A stretch of DNA of 64,000 bases from Xestospongia muta (lineage: Eukaryota; Porifera; Demospongiae; Haplosclerida; Petrosiidae): the NCBI GenBank assembly GCA_963693285.1, contig OY848919.1, positions 4,159,827 to 4,223,826 of the forward strand, in the 5' to 3' direction. The stretch's first letter is position 1. The number at the start of each line of letters is the position of its first letter. Positions 1 to 54,972 of this stretch are shown piece by piece. The notes under the pieces were generated by a model. That model was not told where the DNA came from and did no database searches. It saw only the letters and a program-made list of their open reading frames with translations. The position numbers and the translations under genes are program-made.

Positions 1-15193
<15,193 letters not shown>

Positions 15194-15237
15194 TGTGCTA
15201 TCTGTCTAATATGATGCTTGTTGTGAAGGAGCGAGCC

Positions 15238-15245
15238 TTTTTATA
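15238..15245 (-). promoter_or_regulatory. TATA-box-like site upstream of copy E
   Basis: On the minus strand the sequence reads TATAAAAA, 45-52 nt before the ATG at 15193. A matching TATAAAAG lies at a similar distance before the ATG of copy B (54965-54972). Conserved placement in two paralogues supports a core promoter with a very short 5' UTR. Inferred from motif and position only. Confidence 0.45.
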
Positions 15246-15295
15246 GCTTCTAGCGCTAGTAGTGCAACGAGCCATGAAGACCGCTGGCCTATGTG

Positions 15296-15892
15296 TGAGG
15301 CCTATGTGTGAGGGCTATCACTATGTAATTTATAAGAAAACAGTTCTGCAATCTTTTCTAATTTGTCATTTGTTGAACTACATGAAATGTCAATTCCATA
15401 GTAATTAGCAAACAAATATTGTATGTTGTTAACACATTTCAATATAGTTTGTAGACATAATATAAAACCTAATAGACTATGTCTTGGTTAAAACAACAAA
15501 CCTATTTTAGCAAATACGCATAATTCATGTAGACCATAACAATGTTAATTTATCAAATTGATAGTATTACTAAACTAAGTCATTGGATTATAATAACAGT
15601 AATAAACTTCCCATTAATGTACTAACATTATTATTGTCTTTATACTTAAACTTCTGTTAATAATTCATTCGTCATTATTTACCATCATCAAATGCTTTAT
15701 TCCAAGGTTGTATATATACACAAAAATAAAAATATTGTAATCAACAAAAATCATAATTGTTTTGAAAGATACTGATTAGAGCTACAAAGAATAAATAATT
15801 AGCAGCAGTGTCTATGGAAGACTATAGCTACAGCATATAGTCAAAGGAGCAAACTAGCAAGCATTATCAGTAGCACTTATCGTCCCAGTTCA
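15296..15892. repeat. Direct repeat, left copy
   Basis: About 590 nt that recur in the same orientation at 16838-17420 with moderate divergence. Shared blocks include AACTACATGAAATGTCAATT near 15373 and 16919 and TTAGCAGCAGTGTCTATG near 15799 and 17334. No coding frame is seen. Likely a dispersed or tandemly duplicated non-coding element in the promoter-distal flank of copy E. Confidence 0.65.
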
Positions 15893-16565
15893 TTGATTGT
15901 TATATGCGTAGGTGGTTAATTAAAGCATGTGGTTTAATTACATTCGTTCACTTCCGCCTGGACATACTAATCTATCATAGAAAGATAGACAGGTGTCATC
16001 CACCATACTTGTTTCTCCCTGACTGGGAAATTATCCTATCATTGGTTGAATAAGGACACAATTAATGTACAATACTCTGATCACATCATTATATCCTATG
16101 TTAAAGGAATTAGTGAAGATTTAGGATTGGATAAGCAACTATCTGTCCCAGTGACTAAATACGTAGACGGTTTGTCCAAAGAGAATGACAAATGTCTTGC
16201 ATAATAAGCTGTCACTTCAACTTGAAACTCAATTCCATCATCTTTGTACGAGTGTTGTAAGTATTGAACAATAATAATGTATGTGTATTATGATTAATTT
16301 TAACTTAAATTCTTATTTATAGCAATCACACATCTATTATTTATTACACATACAATGTGAGCAATAATATAATATACTATACATAATATTAAATTATGTA
16401 TTATGCATATTTATATTGATGATGAGCTTTAACCAATTACTTTCTATCATTAGGTCCAGTGATATCAGTTATTGAGTCTCTACTTGTCAAAAATGGCTTA
16501 AAGTGTTAGACATAATATAGAGTTAGCGTTAAGGTAATACAACCACTGACCTATATATGTCTATC

Positions 16566-16965
16566 CAAAAGTTGTTAATTACAATGGAATTGACATTTCA
16601 TGTAGTTCAACAAATGACTAATCAGAAAAGATATGCAGAAATGTTGTGTTATAAATTCCATAGTGACACGCTACCACATTACATTTAACCACTAGAGTCA
16701 CTTAGGCTGCAAATAAGACACTGACTGCTAGTATATCTCAGGCTGTTTACATAAATAGTGCTGATTAACATTAAGTTATAGAGCTACAGAAATTTTGTTT
16801 AACAGCTTATTAGTTAGACACAAAAATGTTTCATAGATGCTGGCCTAAGTGTGAGGGCTGTCACTATGGAATTTATAATAGAACAGTTCTGCATATCTTT
16901 TGTAATTTGTCATTTGTTGAACTACATGAAATGTCAATTCCATAGTAATTAGCAATCAAAATATT
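16566..16965. repeat. Inverted repeat, possible MITE
   Basis: The arm at about 16566-16672 is the reverse complement of about 16845-16965: GGAATTGACATTTCATGTAG near 16584 pairs with its complement near 16925, and TATAAATTCCATAGTGACA near 16650 pairs near 16860. The arms are roughly 100 nt with about 170 nt between. The right arm lies inside the direct repeat at 16838-17420. The structure fits a foldback or MITE element. Confidence 0.6.
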
Positions 16966-17420
16966 GTATGTTGTTAACACAGTTCAATATAGTTTGTAGA
17001 CATATATAAAATCTAAGTGACTTACTATGTCTTGGTTAAAACAACAAACTTATTTTAGCATAACATGCATAATTCATATAGACCATAACAATCAAATTTA
17101 TAGTATTACTAAACTAAGTCATTGGATAATAATAACAGTAATAAACTTCCCATTAATGTACTAACATTATTATTGTCTTTATACTTAAACTTCTGTTAAT
17201 AATTCATTTGTCATTATTTACCATCATCAAATGTTAAAGTCTAAGGTTGTAGATATACATAAAAATAACAAGATTATAATCGATAAAATCAAATTGCTTT
17301 GGAAGATCTGACTAGAGGTACAAGACTGAATAATTAGCAGCAGTGTCTATGAAAGATTATAGCTACAGAATATAGGCTAAGAAGCAAGCTAGCAAGTATT
17401 GTCAGTCACACCCATCGTCG
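16838..17420. repeat. Direct repeat, right copy
   Basis: Second copy of the repeat at 15296-15892, same orientation. Its start is also the right arm of the inverted repeat 16566-16965. Nothing coding is seen in it. Between 17420 and 18140 I see only AT-rich sequence with no exon. Confidence 0.65.
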
Positions 17421-18141
17421 TAGAGCTGGGGATTAGGGTTAATAAACGTCAGCGGTTAATTAATAATTATCACAGGTGTCATATTAAAAGTCTTGATAGG
17501 GAAAGATTTGTGCATAATACGAACGTATTGGATGAGCAATAAGCTGCATTAGCCATATTTGATTATTTTAAGTATTGGATGACATAGAGTATAACTTGAG
17601 CTTGGGAAAGTAGTAACATAGTCCTGTCTTAGTCCCAGTATGTGATACAAGTAGATTACAATACTTGAAATATTCATAAACTAAAGTACAAAAGTATTTC
17701 TATTCTCTAAAAAAAGGGTGCTGATAAAACAAGTCATCAGCTCACAGACATAGATGACTTAGAGCCTTTAGACTGTCAACAGCTCCAATGAAATGTGTTG
17801 GAGGGCCAAAAATGATGTAATTGTGCAAGTACGCTGACAATAATGAACATGATTATTTAAGTGATGAATTCCTTCTCTGATAGTGAAACAGACAAGAGTC
17901 GAATTGTAAACCAAACATTACTTGTGTTAGGTTAAATGAAATTTAATTTAAAATAATTAGCAATTAATTGTTGGTCTGCCAAGTATCTTCTTTTTCTAGA
18001 AACTTGGCAAATATTAATTTAGGGTTAGGGTTTAGCAGCAAATAAGTAAATGTAATTTTTTATATTAAGTGAACACTCATCTATGCTTGTTGTTAATTAT
18101 CAACAAACTAAAGAATGAAATAATAAATGTGACTGACTAAC

Positions 18142-19147
18142 CTAAGCAGAAAATGTTATTGCGTAGATGATACCCAGGTTGACAACCACATTGGAGACCA
18201 CCTTCAGTATTTGTGCAAACCTGTTCACAACCTCCATTATTAACCTTACATTTGTTAATATCTATTTAAAAACAACAATATTTGATGTGCAAGATAATCT
18301 CCATATTACAATGCTAATATATCTTTACCAACATATATGTGGTTGTCATTAACAAGTTGATATCCAGACACACAAGTACAAACATAGCTTCCTATAATAT
18401 TGCTACATATTGACCACAACCAGAAATCCCATCACTGCACTCATTGATATCTTGTATGAGAAATAATAAGTTGATTAATAAATCTAATAAACTTATCACA
18501 ACAGGTTTTATTGTTTAATGTGTTCAATGTATATCCTGATTGACATGCACAGAGGAATGAACCAATTGTGTTCAAGCATATATGATCACAGTTATCAACA
18601 GCAATTTCACATTCATCAATATCTGTTAACATATAATGTATTTTAATCAAATAACACTTTAAAAACTAAACTAAGTAAGTGTAATTATCATTGCTCAAGT
18701 AATATCTAGTTTGACAGGTATGGATATAGCTACCAACACTATTAATACAACCTTGAGTACATCTAGAGATACCTTGTGAACACTTATCAATATCTAGGAA
18801 AAAGCAGACAATACATTAATAATTATTCAATATAAATTATGTTATCTTAACCTGAACAGAATATGTCACCAATAAATCCAGAATAACCGGAACATTGGAA
18901 ACTTCCATTGGAATTAGTACAGACTTGTTTACATCCTCCATTTTGAATTGCACATTCATTAATGTCTGAACCATTATAAGCAATATCAATCATGATTAAT
19001 GCATTGATGACCTTACCAAGACAAGTGTGGTTATCACTCTCAAGTTGGTATCCAATACGAGTATATGACATGTACAGTTATAGCTTCCAGTGGTTTTGTT
19101 CCACAATTGAGAACAGCCAGAAATACTTTGACTACATTCATCAATAT
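18142..19147 (-). pseudogene. Six calcium-binding-type EGF exons, half of them broken
   Basis: Exons, 5' to 3': 19017-19147, 18852-18965, 18672-18793, 18500-18622, 18329-18450, 18142-18261. All begin D-I-D/N, as in calcium-binding EGF domains. The second ([16 protein letters not shown]), fourth (DIDECEIAVDNCDHIC) and sixth ([16 protein letters not shown]) look intact. The first has lost a cysteine (CSQLWNKT) and is frameshifted before [15 protein letters not shown]. The third ends NYTYL instead of a cysteine. The fifth is frameshifted after GCGQ and meets a stop. The exons are all phase 1-like. No start, membrane segment or end is visible. A decayed fragment of an EGF-repeat gene; an alternatively spliced live gene is possible but less likely. 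Confidence 0.65.
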
Positions 19148-19189
19148 CTGTAGGTTGTATTAATGTAGATATCAAGAACATTTTTACAG

Positions 19190-19640
19190 TGTTGCCCCTC
19201 CTACTAATCGAACATCTCCATCAGAACAGTTGCTATAATTAGCAACACTCAGAGCTATAGTAGTTAGAGACACCATTATAAGAACAGTCCAGTATAGTGT
19301 TATCATTATCAATACAGTTTAAATGAACAAAAAGGATATGATTTGTATCAGATAAGGAGTAGTAGGCTATAGAAGATCCTACTGCACCTATACATAATAC
19401 AAAATAACCTACTGGTAAAGCACATAGTCAAGTATTAACATAAGGAAAGTATCCCAGTTGTTTGCAGACCACACTGGTATCATTGTTATCCCACATATCA
19501 GTACAAATAGCACCCTAAATATTTTCAAAGCAGACTTCAACAGCTCCATAGGAAGAAGATGAGGACTATAAAATGAGCACCATACAAATATATTATGTCA
19601 TATTGATAACATACCACACGAACTGAGCCATGTGTATGTC
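19190..19640 (-). pseudogene. Decayed 5' end of an SRCR-array gene (exon 1, SRCR 1-2 fragments)
   Basis: 19612-19640 matches the end of exon 1 of copy B (THGSVRV) but the signal-peptide part is scrambled. 19438-19567 matches exon 1a with a stop (TAG) in place of the tryptophan of NTWGS and a changed donor. 19256-19390 matches exon 1b with CIDNDNTILDC instead of CTGNENTILDC, then runs directly into a piece of exon 2a ([12 protein letters not shown]) at about 19190-19250 because the intervening intron is deleted. It lies immediately 5' of the EGF exons at 18142-19147, so both parts may be relics of one gene. Confidence 0.7.
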
Positions 19641-20672
19641 TTGAAGATAAGCAGAGCAAGAGCTCTAATAAAAATTCGAGCAACGTATTTTCGGAAAGTT
19701 AGCTGTTACAATGTAATCTTGGGGGGGGAAACGAGCCCACCAACTATGAAATTAGGTCATGAATCTTGTAATATTTTGACGTTTGGGCGTGGCAGCATGA
19801 ATGACGTTGTCCCCGTTGTGTCGTAGTTTTCTACTGGTTACACGAGTATGATCTTGAATTCTTAATAATATTGGTCAGTCTACTTTGTTTTCACACAAAC
19901 CCTTTTACCCCCAACATTTTTGTGTATCTTTAGTTGTGACCCTTTTAAATTAAAGATAATTCTGAGAGACGACTTCACCACATTTATGTTTGCTGAAGGT
20001 TTTACACATACGACAAATCTACTTCTGTTGTTGCTATAAAATCCATTCACTTAAAGGTATCTTGGTTTTTTTAATGTTTATTTATATATGACAGTTAAGT
20101 TATGTGGTTTTTATATAGATTAATTAACACAACTTGACTCATTTATATAATAATCTACAAATATATACAATAGCATATAACAGTACAAGTAAATAGCTAC
20201 AAGTCTGGCATACAATTTAACTATTCATCCTACATATCAAACTCAGTAATTGTGATGGAAGGTGATGTAAAATTACTGATCAAACTCTGTCTGTTGTGCA
20301 AAGCCATTGGTTTAACTTTTCTGCCTAGTTTTTTGCCTTGTCGTATTGTTTCCTGGTGTCTTGATTTCTACATCAATGTACAATCCACAATAGTAATAGT
20401 CATTATCATAGTTTATACCTTTGATAACTTTGGACAACACATTTGAAACAAAGCATTTTTAATCTATAAAAATATATCAATATATAAATTACAAGAGTTT
20501 ATGTTACATGCCTTCTTATTCCTTATCACGTTAAACACAAAAATGAAACATCCCTAAATTATATAGTTAAAAGACTCCAATAATGCATTAATTATATTAC
20601 TTGAAAAGTTGAAAAGATAATGAACAACCAAGCAAACACTGTAGCATGACGATTAATTACAAACAGACCAAT
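19641..20672. other. Intergenic sequence, no gene recognised
   Basis: About 1 kb between the SRCR-EGF pseudogene and orphan block C. A G-run at 19721-19728 and a less AT-rich stretch to about 19830 differ from the surroundings and could be foreign or mobile DNA, but no protein is recognised. Short open frames at 19632-19826 and 20252-20446 on the plus strand have no recognisable features. Confidence 0.5.
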
Positions 20673-21294
20673 TCCCCAGATGAATGATCACAGATTGTAC
20701 TCCATGTACCATTAATACAAACCTCTACTCCTCCTCTCAACACTGCATCATCTCCTAGTCTAATATCACCATTAGTACAAGGAACTATTAATGTGTATAT
20801 GAATGATAAATTACTATAATTAAGACTTACATTCACAAATCACTCCAGCATCATTACTATGTGTACAGCTGGTAACACGACAAGATTGTTGATTACATTC
20901 TAACAAAGATGACTCAGTACCAGTACAATAAAGATTGGATGAAAGAATAGGACCAGTTCCAAAGCCAAAGTAAGCATTACGTTTAGCCTTACTTCCTACA
21001 AACATAATGTATATTGTTACATATGTGTAGATATATATGAATATAATTATTATTACTATCTTAAAATCAAACCTATTGGTGCATATCGCAACTGCCTACA
21101 GACTACGTTAGCATCAGAATTACTCCAACTGTTAGAACATACTGTTCCCCAAGCTTCATTGATACATACTTCAACTCTTCCCTCATGAGGACCATTACCA
21201 TCCACTAGTCTGACTTCACCATTAGTACAATTAGCTTGTTTAACAGACACTATTATGTTATAAGTTAATTATTTTACATATAACTAATTTATAC

Positions 21295-21603
21295 CTTGAC
21301 ATACAACACCAGCATCATCATAAGAGTTACAATTGTATAATACAGCATTGCTATGTGAACAGTTGACAAGATGTTCTTCAAAACCAGTACAATTGATATC
21401 AGTGATACCAAATGATAGTTGACCTTCAGTATAACAGTTATATGTTGGAACAGCATCTTCATAGCTATAACAGTATGATCCAACACTAACTACTTCACTA
21501 TACACACAATCAAACAATGTAGTTTCATCTCCAGTACAACTCATATTGAACATAGTGTGTGGAAGAATAGTCTCTGTATAAAATGAGGTCTTGGCAATGG
21601 CTC
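21295..21603 (-). pseudogene. Fused SRCR b-b exon formed by deletion
   Basis: One 309-nt exon, nearly twice the usual b exon. Its 5' part equals E13b up to the tyrosine-glutamate-aspartate before DASVIC, and its 3' part equals E19b from VPTYNCYTEG. The join is near 21455, at a shared AGCA found at both parental sites (about 6290 and 3657 in copy E). The reading frame stays open across the join. The event removed domains 14-18 and most of 19a. Confidence 0.8.
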
Positions 21604-23423
21604 CTACAATGTGTATAAGTCATATAAGAGAAAACATTTACAACTTACCATAAGAAGAGTATCCTAGTTGTCTACAGACCACACTGGCATCAGTATTATC
21701 CCAGTAGTCATCACAAATAGTACCCCATGTACCATTAATACAAACCTCAACTCGACCAAAATCATTGTACCTTCTGTCACCTTTTAAACGAACATCTCCA
21801 TGTGCACAGGGAGCTGAGATTAAACAAGAAAGGAAACTCAAATTAGAATGGTTCTTCTTAGTACAATGTTATTTTTACCTTCACATTTAACACCAGCACG
21901 ATATGAATAATAACACCATGAATAAGTGTAATAGGTGCAATTCAATAGATAGTTCTCATTACCAGAACAATTGAAATTTGAGAAATGAACTGGTCCAACT
22001 CCCATTCTAAATGTAGAAATAGGAACTGCTCCTGGAAAAGGCAAATTTTATAACTTTAGAAAAATCTCAACACATCCCCTACTAACCAATAGTAATATAT
22101 CCTAGTTGTCTGCATACAACTTTAGCATCATTACTGTCCCATGAACTAGGACACACAGATCCCCAGACACCACTATAACACACTTCAACTCTTCCTTCAT
22201 ACTTTGTATCTCCATTTACTAATCTGATCTCACCATTAGTACAGTTACCAGTGTTTGTAACTGTATGGACAAATTGTCTCTAAAAAATAAATCAAATTCA
22301 CTTAAATACCTAGACATTGAACGTAAGCATCTTCATAATAATAACAATTATGTTGTTGAATGTTATTATAAGAACAATTAAAAATATTATCTTCATTTCC
22401 ATTACAGTTCAAATCAATGATATGAAATGATTTAGCACTCTCTGTATAAGAACCAGTACCAGCAGTTGCACCTAATTATTAAATTATCATAAATACATAG
22501 AAACAGACAATATTAACCTTCTCCTTGAAATCCAAGTTGTCTACATACTACACTGGCATCATTATTATCCCAGTAATCATCACATATAGTACCCCATGTC
22601 TTATTGACACATACTTCAACTCGTCCTATCAGTGGATTAGTACTGCCTGCTAATCTGATATCACCGTGTTGACAAAATGCTGTAATGAATAACATAATAC
22701 TTGTTTTATATTAAAATGTCTTTTAACTCACGTTGACATCTCACTCCAGCATCATTATTGTGATCATAATAATAATAATAATAATAATAACCATAAATAT
22801 AGCAGTTTAGTAATGAAGACATAGGAGTTGAACAATACACATAATGTAGAACAATTGGACCATCTCCTTCACCAAAGTAAGCATTATATAAACTTTGAGC
22901 ACCTTTAATGGATGATATTTAATGATTAAATACTCTCTTACATTCATACCTGGGGTAGTATATCCCAATGCATTACAAACAGTCTGAGCTTCTTGGTATC
23001 CCCATCCATAGTCATCTGATATAGTACCCCAAGCATTGTTGATACAAATTTCTACAGTGCCTTCATAATTTGTGGAACCTCCAAATAGTCTGACTTGACC
23101 ATCAGTACAATTAGAATATGTAGAACCATGAACTAAATTTAATATATAATGTACATATGTATAGATATAGTTATTACTAACCAGGACATACGACATTAGC
23201 ATCATTTACAGTAGAAGAACAATTTGGAGCACTGGTATTGATAGCACAGTTAAACAAGTGATCCTCAGATCCATTACAATTTAAACCAGTAAAAAAAGTG
23301 GGATCATAATAATTATTATAATAACTTGAAAGAATTGCAAGTGATCCTATAAAATTGGAATATCAAGTTGAAACAATATACATAATAATACATCAAGCTA
23401 AGACCATGCATTATAATACATAC

Positions 23424-23589
23424 CATAGGGAGAAAATCCCAACTGTTTACAGACCACACTGGCATCATTGTTATCCCAAAAGCTATCTCTACATACTGAG
23501 CCCCATACTCCTCCAATTCAGACTTGTACTGCACCATAGTAATAAGTACCACCATACAGACGAATATCACCAGTAGTACAAGGTTTTAC
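23424..23589 (-). pseudogene. SRCR exon 9a of block C with nonsense codon
   Basis: Reads TTGDIRLYGG and GAVQV, then TGA at 23518-23520 where copy E has TGT (8366-8368, the cysteine of VQVC). The rest of the exon ([19 protein letters not shown]) is otherwise unchanged, and both splice sites are intact. A single T to A change (in sense orientation) explains it. It points to loss of function unless the exon is skipped. Confidence 0.85.
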
Positions 23590-25937
23590 TAAAATGTTTA
23601 AATTTAAAGTATAAATATACAAATAAATAATTTTTTTTCTGAATGTGAAGTAAATGTAGCATGGTAATGCTATCATTCCAATAAAAAAATATATGCAGCA
23701 TATACAGTAATGATTGTAGTAGTTCTACATAAGAGCAAAGGCACAGAATGTAACAATACATATATTACTGATTTTGTAGTTAGTAAACATCCTTTAAATG
23801 TTTGTGTCAAATGTACTATTATGTAGGGATAAATCGGACTGATAATAGTCATCTCTACATTTACTTAATTTTTAGAAATGTTTTAATTTAATCACTTGCT
23901 TAACATTTATAAATGCAAGTGTTTGATAGCCCATAGAGAAATCTGTAACAATTTGGAAGGCAATCAAAACATTTTCTTAACCTACAACTGATTATACTAA
24001 AGGAATTACTATAGAAAAAATCTGAATTTGATTAGTTTTAATGTTCATTGTTTTTCCAAATGTATTTCAATGGCTATCCTTGCATAGGCACTGCTACCAT
24101 CATGTGTTAGATCACTAATTGTTTAATGTTTGTTCATCTTATGTGAAAGATTTTTATCATGTTAATTTAACATTAATGTCTAGTTCTTTAGCTCTGTGTA
24201 TTATAAATAGTATTTACCTCCACATTTAAGCTTCACAACTTGGTTATTAGAACAATATTGGAAGCTTGAGCTAACTGATGAACTACAAGATCTCAATCTA
24301 GTGTTAGTATCAGAACAATCAATTCTGGTATAAATGAAGGGATACTTCTCATCTGTCCACCCATTTTCATATGTATTACCTGCAGATACGACTAAAATGA
24401 AACCACTCTGTAAATAATTAGCAATTAAACAAACCATAGGTAAAATAGCCAAGTTCATAACAGGCTACATTAGCATCAATATTAGTCCAGTAGGAATTTA
24501 AACACACAGTACACCAAGCTCCATTAGTACATATATGAAGTATTCCCTCATTTGGGTTTGAGCCACCATAGAGTCTGATATCTCCTTCAGTACAATTAAC
24601 AGGAGCTTCAATGGTTGCTACAAAATTGAGATGGTAAATTTAATTAGTATGTTCAAGCACACTTACTCTTTTGGCAAAATACGGCAACAGCACCATGATC
24701 ATCATCATCATAATAATAATAATAACAATATGATGATATCTCATAATGACAGTCTGTAAACTTTGTTTCATTTCCATAACATTGTACATTGGTGATATTA
24801 TAATAATAGATAGAGTCATACCAAACATTATAAGAACTTTTAGCACCTATCAAAAAAAATGGTAATATTAAAGGAATACACTTATATTATCAATTTACCA
24901 TAAGGTGAATATCCTAGTTCAGAACATATAACACTAGCAAGATTGTCATCAACTACAGAATTACCATATCCACAGATTTTACTCCAAGTACCATTGATAC
25001 AGACAAGAACATTACCATAACGACTGGAGACACCAGAGTATAGACTCATCTCACCATCAGTACATGGAGCTAGATTTCAGACAACAATAATGTAACATAT
25101 TAATGACATTGAACAACTCACATTCACATTTAACTCCAGCCTCATTATAATTGTTACTTTGAGGATAGGAATATGGGAACCAATTCATATAACAGTTGAA
25201 GAAATTATTCTGATAATTTGAACAGGATGTATAGTAGATAAGAATAGGATGATTGCTAATACCAAAATGAGAATTGACAAAATATCCAGCACCTGTAGGT
25301 ATAATGTACAAGTTAATATTTATAAATAATTATATAATTTATTAAATACCTTGGTATCCCAGCTGATGACAGACAGTATATGCCACTGTAGTATCCAAAC
25401 CATTATCACAGATTGTTCCCCATACTCCATTTACATAGACTTCTACTCTTCCTTCATATTGTGTTGTTCCATCTGTTAGTCTGATCTCACCAGTAGTGCA
25501 GTTAGAAAATGATACATGTAGCACTATATTTAATAAAAATGAAAGTTAGCATTAAGCAAAAAACTTTGTGCTTTGGATTTTAGGGTCAACATTGATCATT
25601 ATTTTTATTAATAGTGTTAAGGTTTTATAATACAAATCCATTTCACATCCACTTACATTGACATATTACTGAAGCATCTTGATAGTGATAACAAGAATAC
25701 CCACTCAATCCATTTTGTGGACAGTCCCAAATAGACTCTTCCTCTCCAGTACAGTTCAAGTCATTAATATGAACATGCCAGGTTCCCTCGGTATATGCAT
25801 TACTCTGTGCTGATGCTCCTGAAAGAAATTAAGTATCATTAAAATTAAACATAATATATAAAGCCAATACATACCATAAGGTGAGTATCCTAACATTCTA
25901 CAAACTACACTGGCATCTTTGTCATCCCAGAAGTCAT

Positions 25938-26238
25938 TTCAAAAATATATATGGTAAATAATTAATAAACAATTGTATATTGTATACATTGTGTAGTTGT
26001 AAGATAAAAGTTGCACTACAACAAACTGAACGTATATATTTAAAAGTCAACTTCAAATTCAATTTACTATAATAAACATTTAATTATGAAATAATACTAA
26101 AAAAACTCTTTAAACTACAACTTTAATACCAAATTACAACACTAAAACACACTTAAATTCATACTACAAAAAATACTAAAATATCTATAGAAAGGTTATT
26201 AGTCATGAGTCCTGGGTAATAGACTTGCTCAATGACTA
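25938..26238 (-). other. 3' flank of copy B up to the breakpoint of block C
   Basis: About 300 nt between the stop codon of copy B and the truncated SRCR exon of block C. The parts near 25960-26010 and 26100-26180 match the 3' region of copy A at 62040-62285 (for example AAATTACAACACTAAAACAC near 26131 and 62244). So the block C duplication broke inside copy B's 3' flank at about 25937. No gene of its own. Confidence 0.6.
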
Positions 26239-54929
<28,691 letters not shown>

Positions 54930-54964
54930 TTTGCTGTTAAATAGTAATGAGTGCAATACCAATA

Positions 54965-54972
54965 CTTTTATA
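54965..54972 (-). promoter_or_regulatory. TATA-box-like site upstream of copy B
   Basis: Minus strand reads TATAAAAG 36-43 nt before the ATG at 54929. Comparable to the site before copy E. Motif and spacing only. Confidence 0.45.

Larger units (their letters stand above)
20673..25937 (-). pseudogene. Orphan SRCR exon block C (truncated segmental duplicate of copy E)
   Basis: Order 5' to 3': partial E5a (25875-25937), 5b 25657-25818, 6a 25350-25523, 6b 25122-25292, 7a 24899-25069, 7b 24667-24846, 8a 24435-24617, 8b 24218-24379, 9a 23424-23589, 9b 23182-23346, 10a 22950-23132, 10b 22732-22902, 11a 22518-22679, 11b 22310-22471, 12a 22087-22260, 12b 21879-22030, 13a 21649-21813, fused 13b/19b 21295-21603, 20a 21073-21249, 20b 20831-20995, broken 21a about 20673-20786. 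Exons and introns match 6.4-10.8 kb of copy E almost base for base at an offset near 15.15 kb. There is no signal peptide and no membrane part. Damage: TGA at 23518-23520, Cys to Tyr in 6a, Cys to Ser in 6b, about 40 nt lost in 21a. All exons are still phase 1-1. Confidence 0.8.

Noticed and set aside
18021..18037. Two TTAGGG telomere-like repeats
   Set aside because: Only two units in AT-rich intergenic DNA; no longer telomeric tract.
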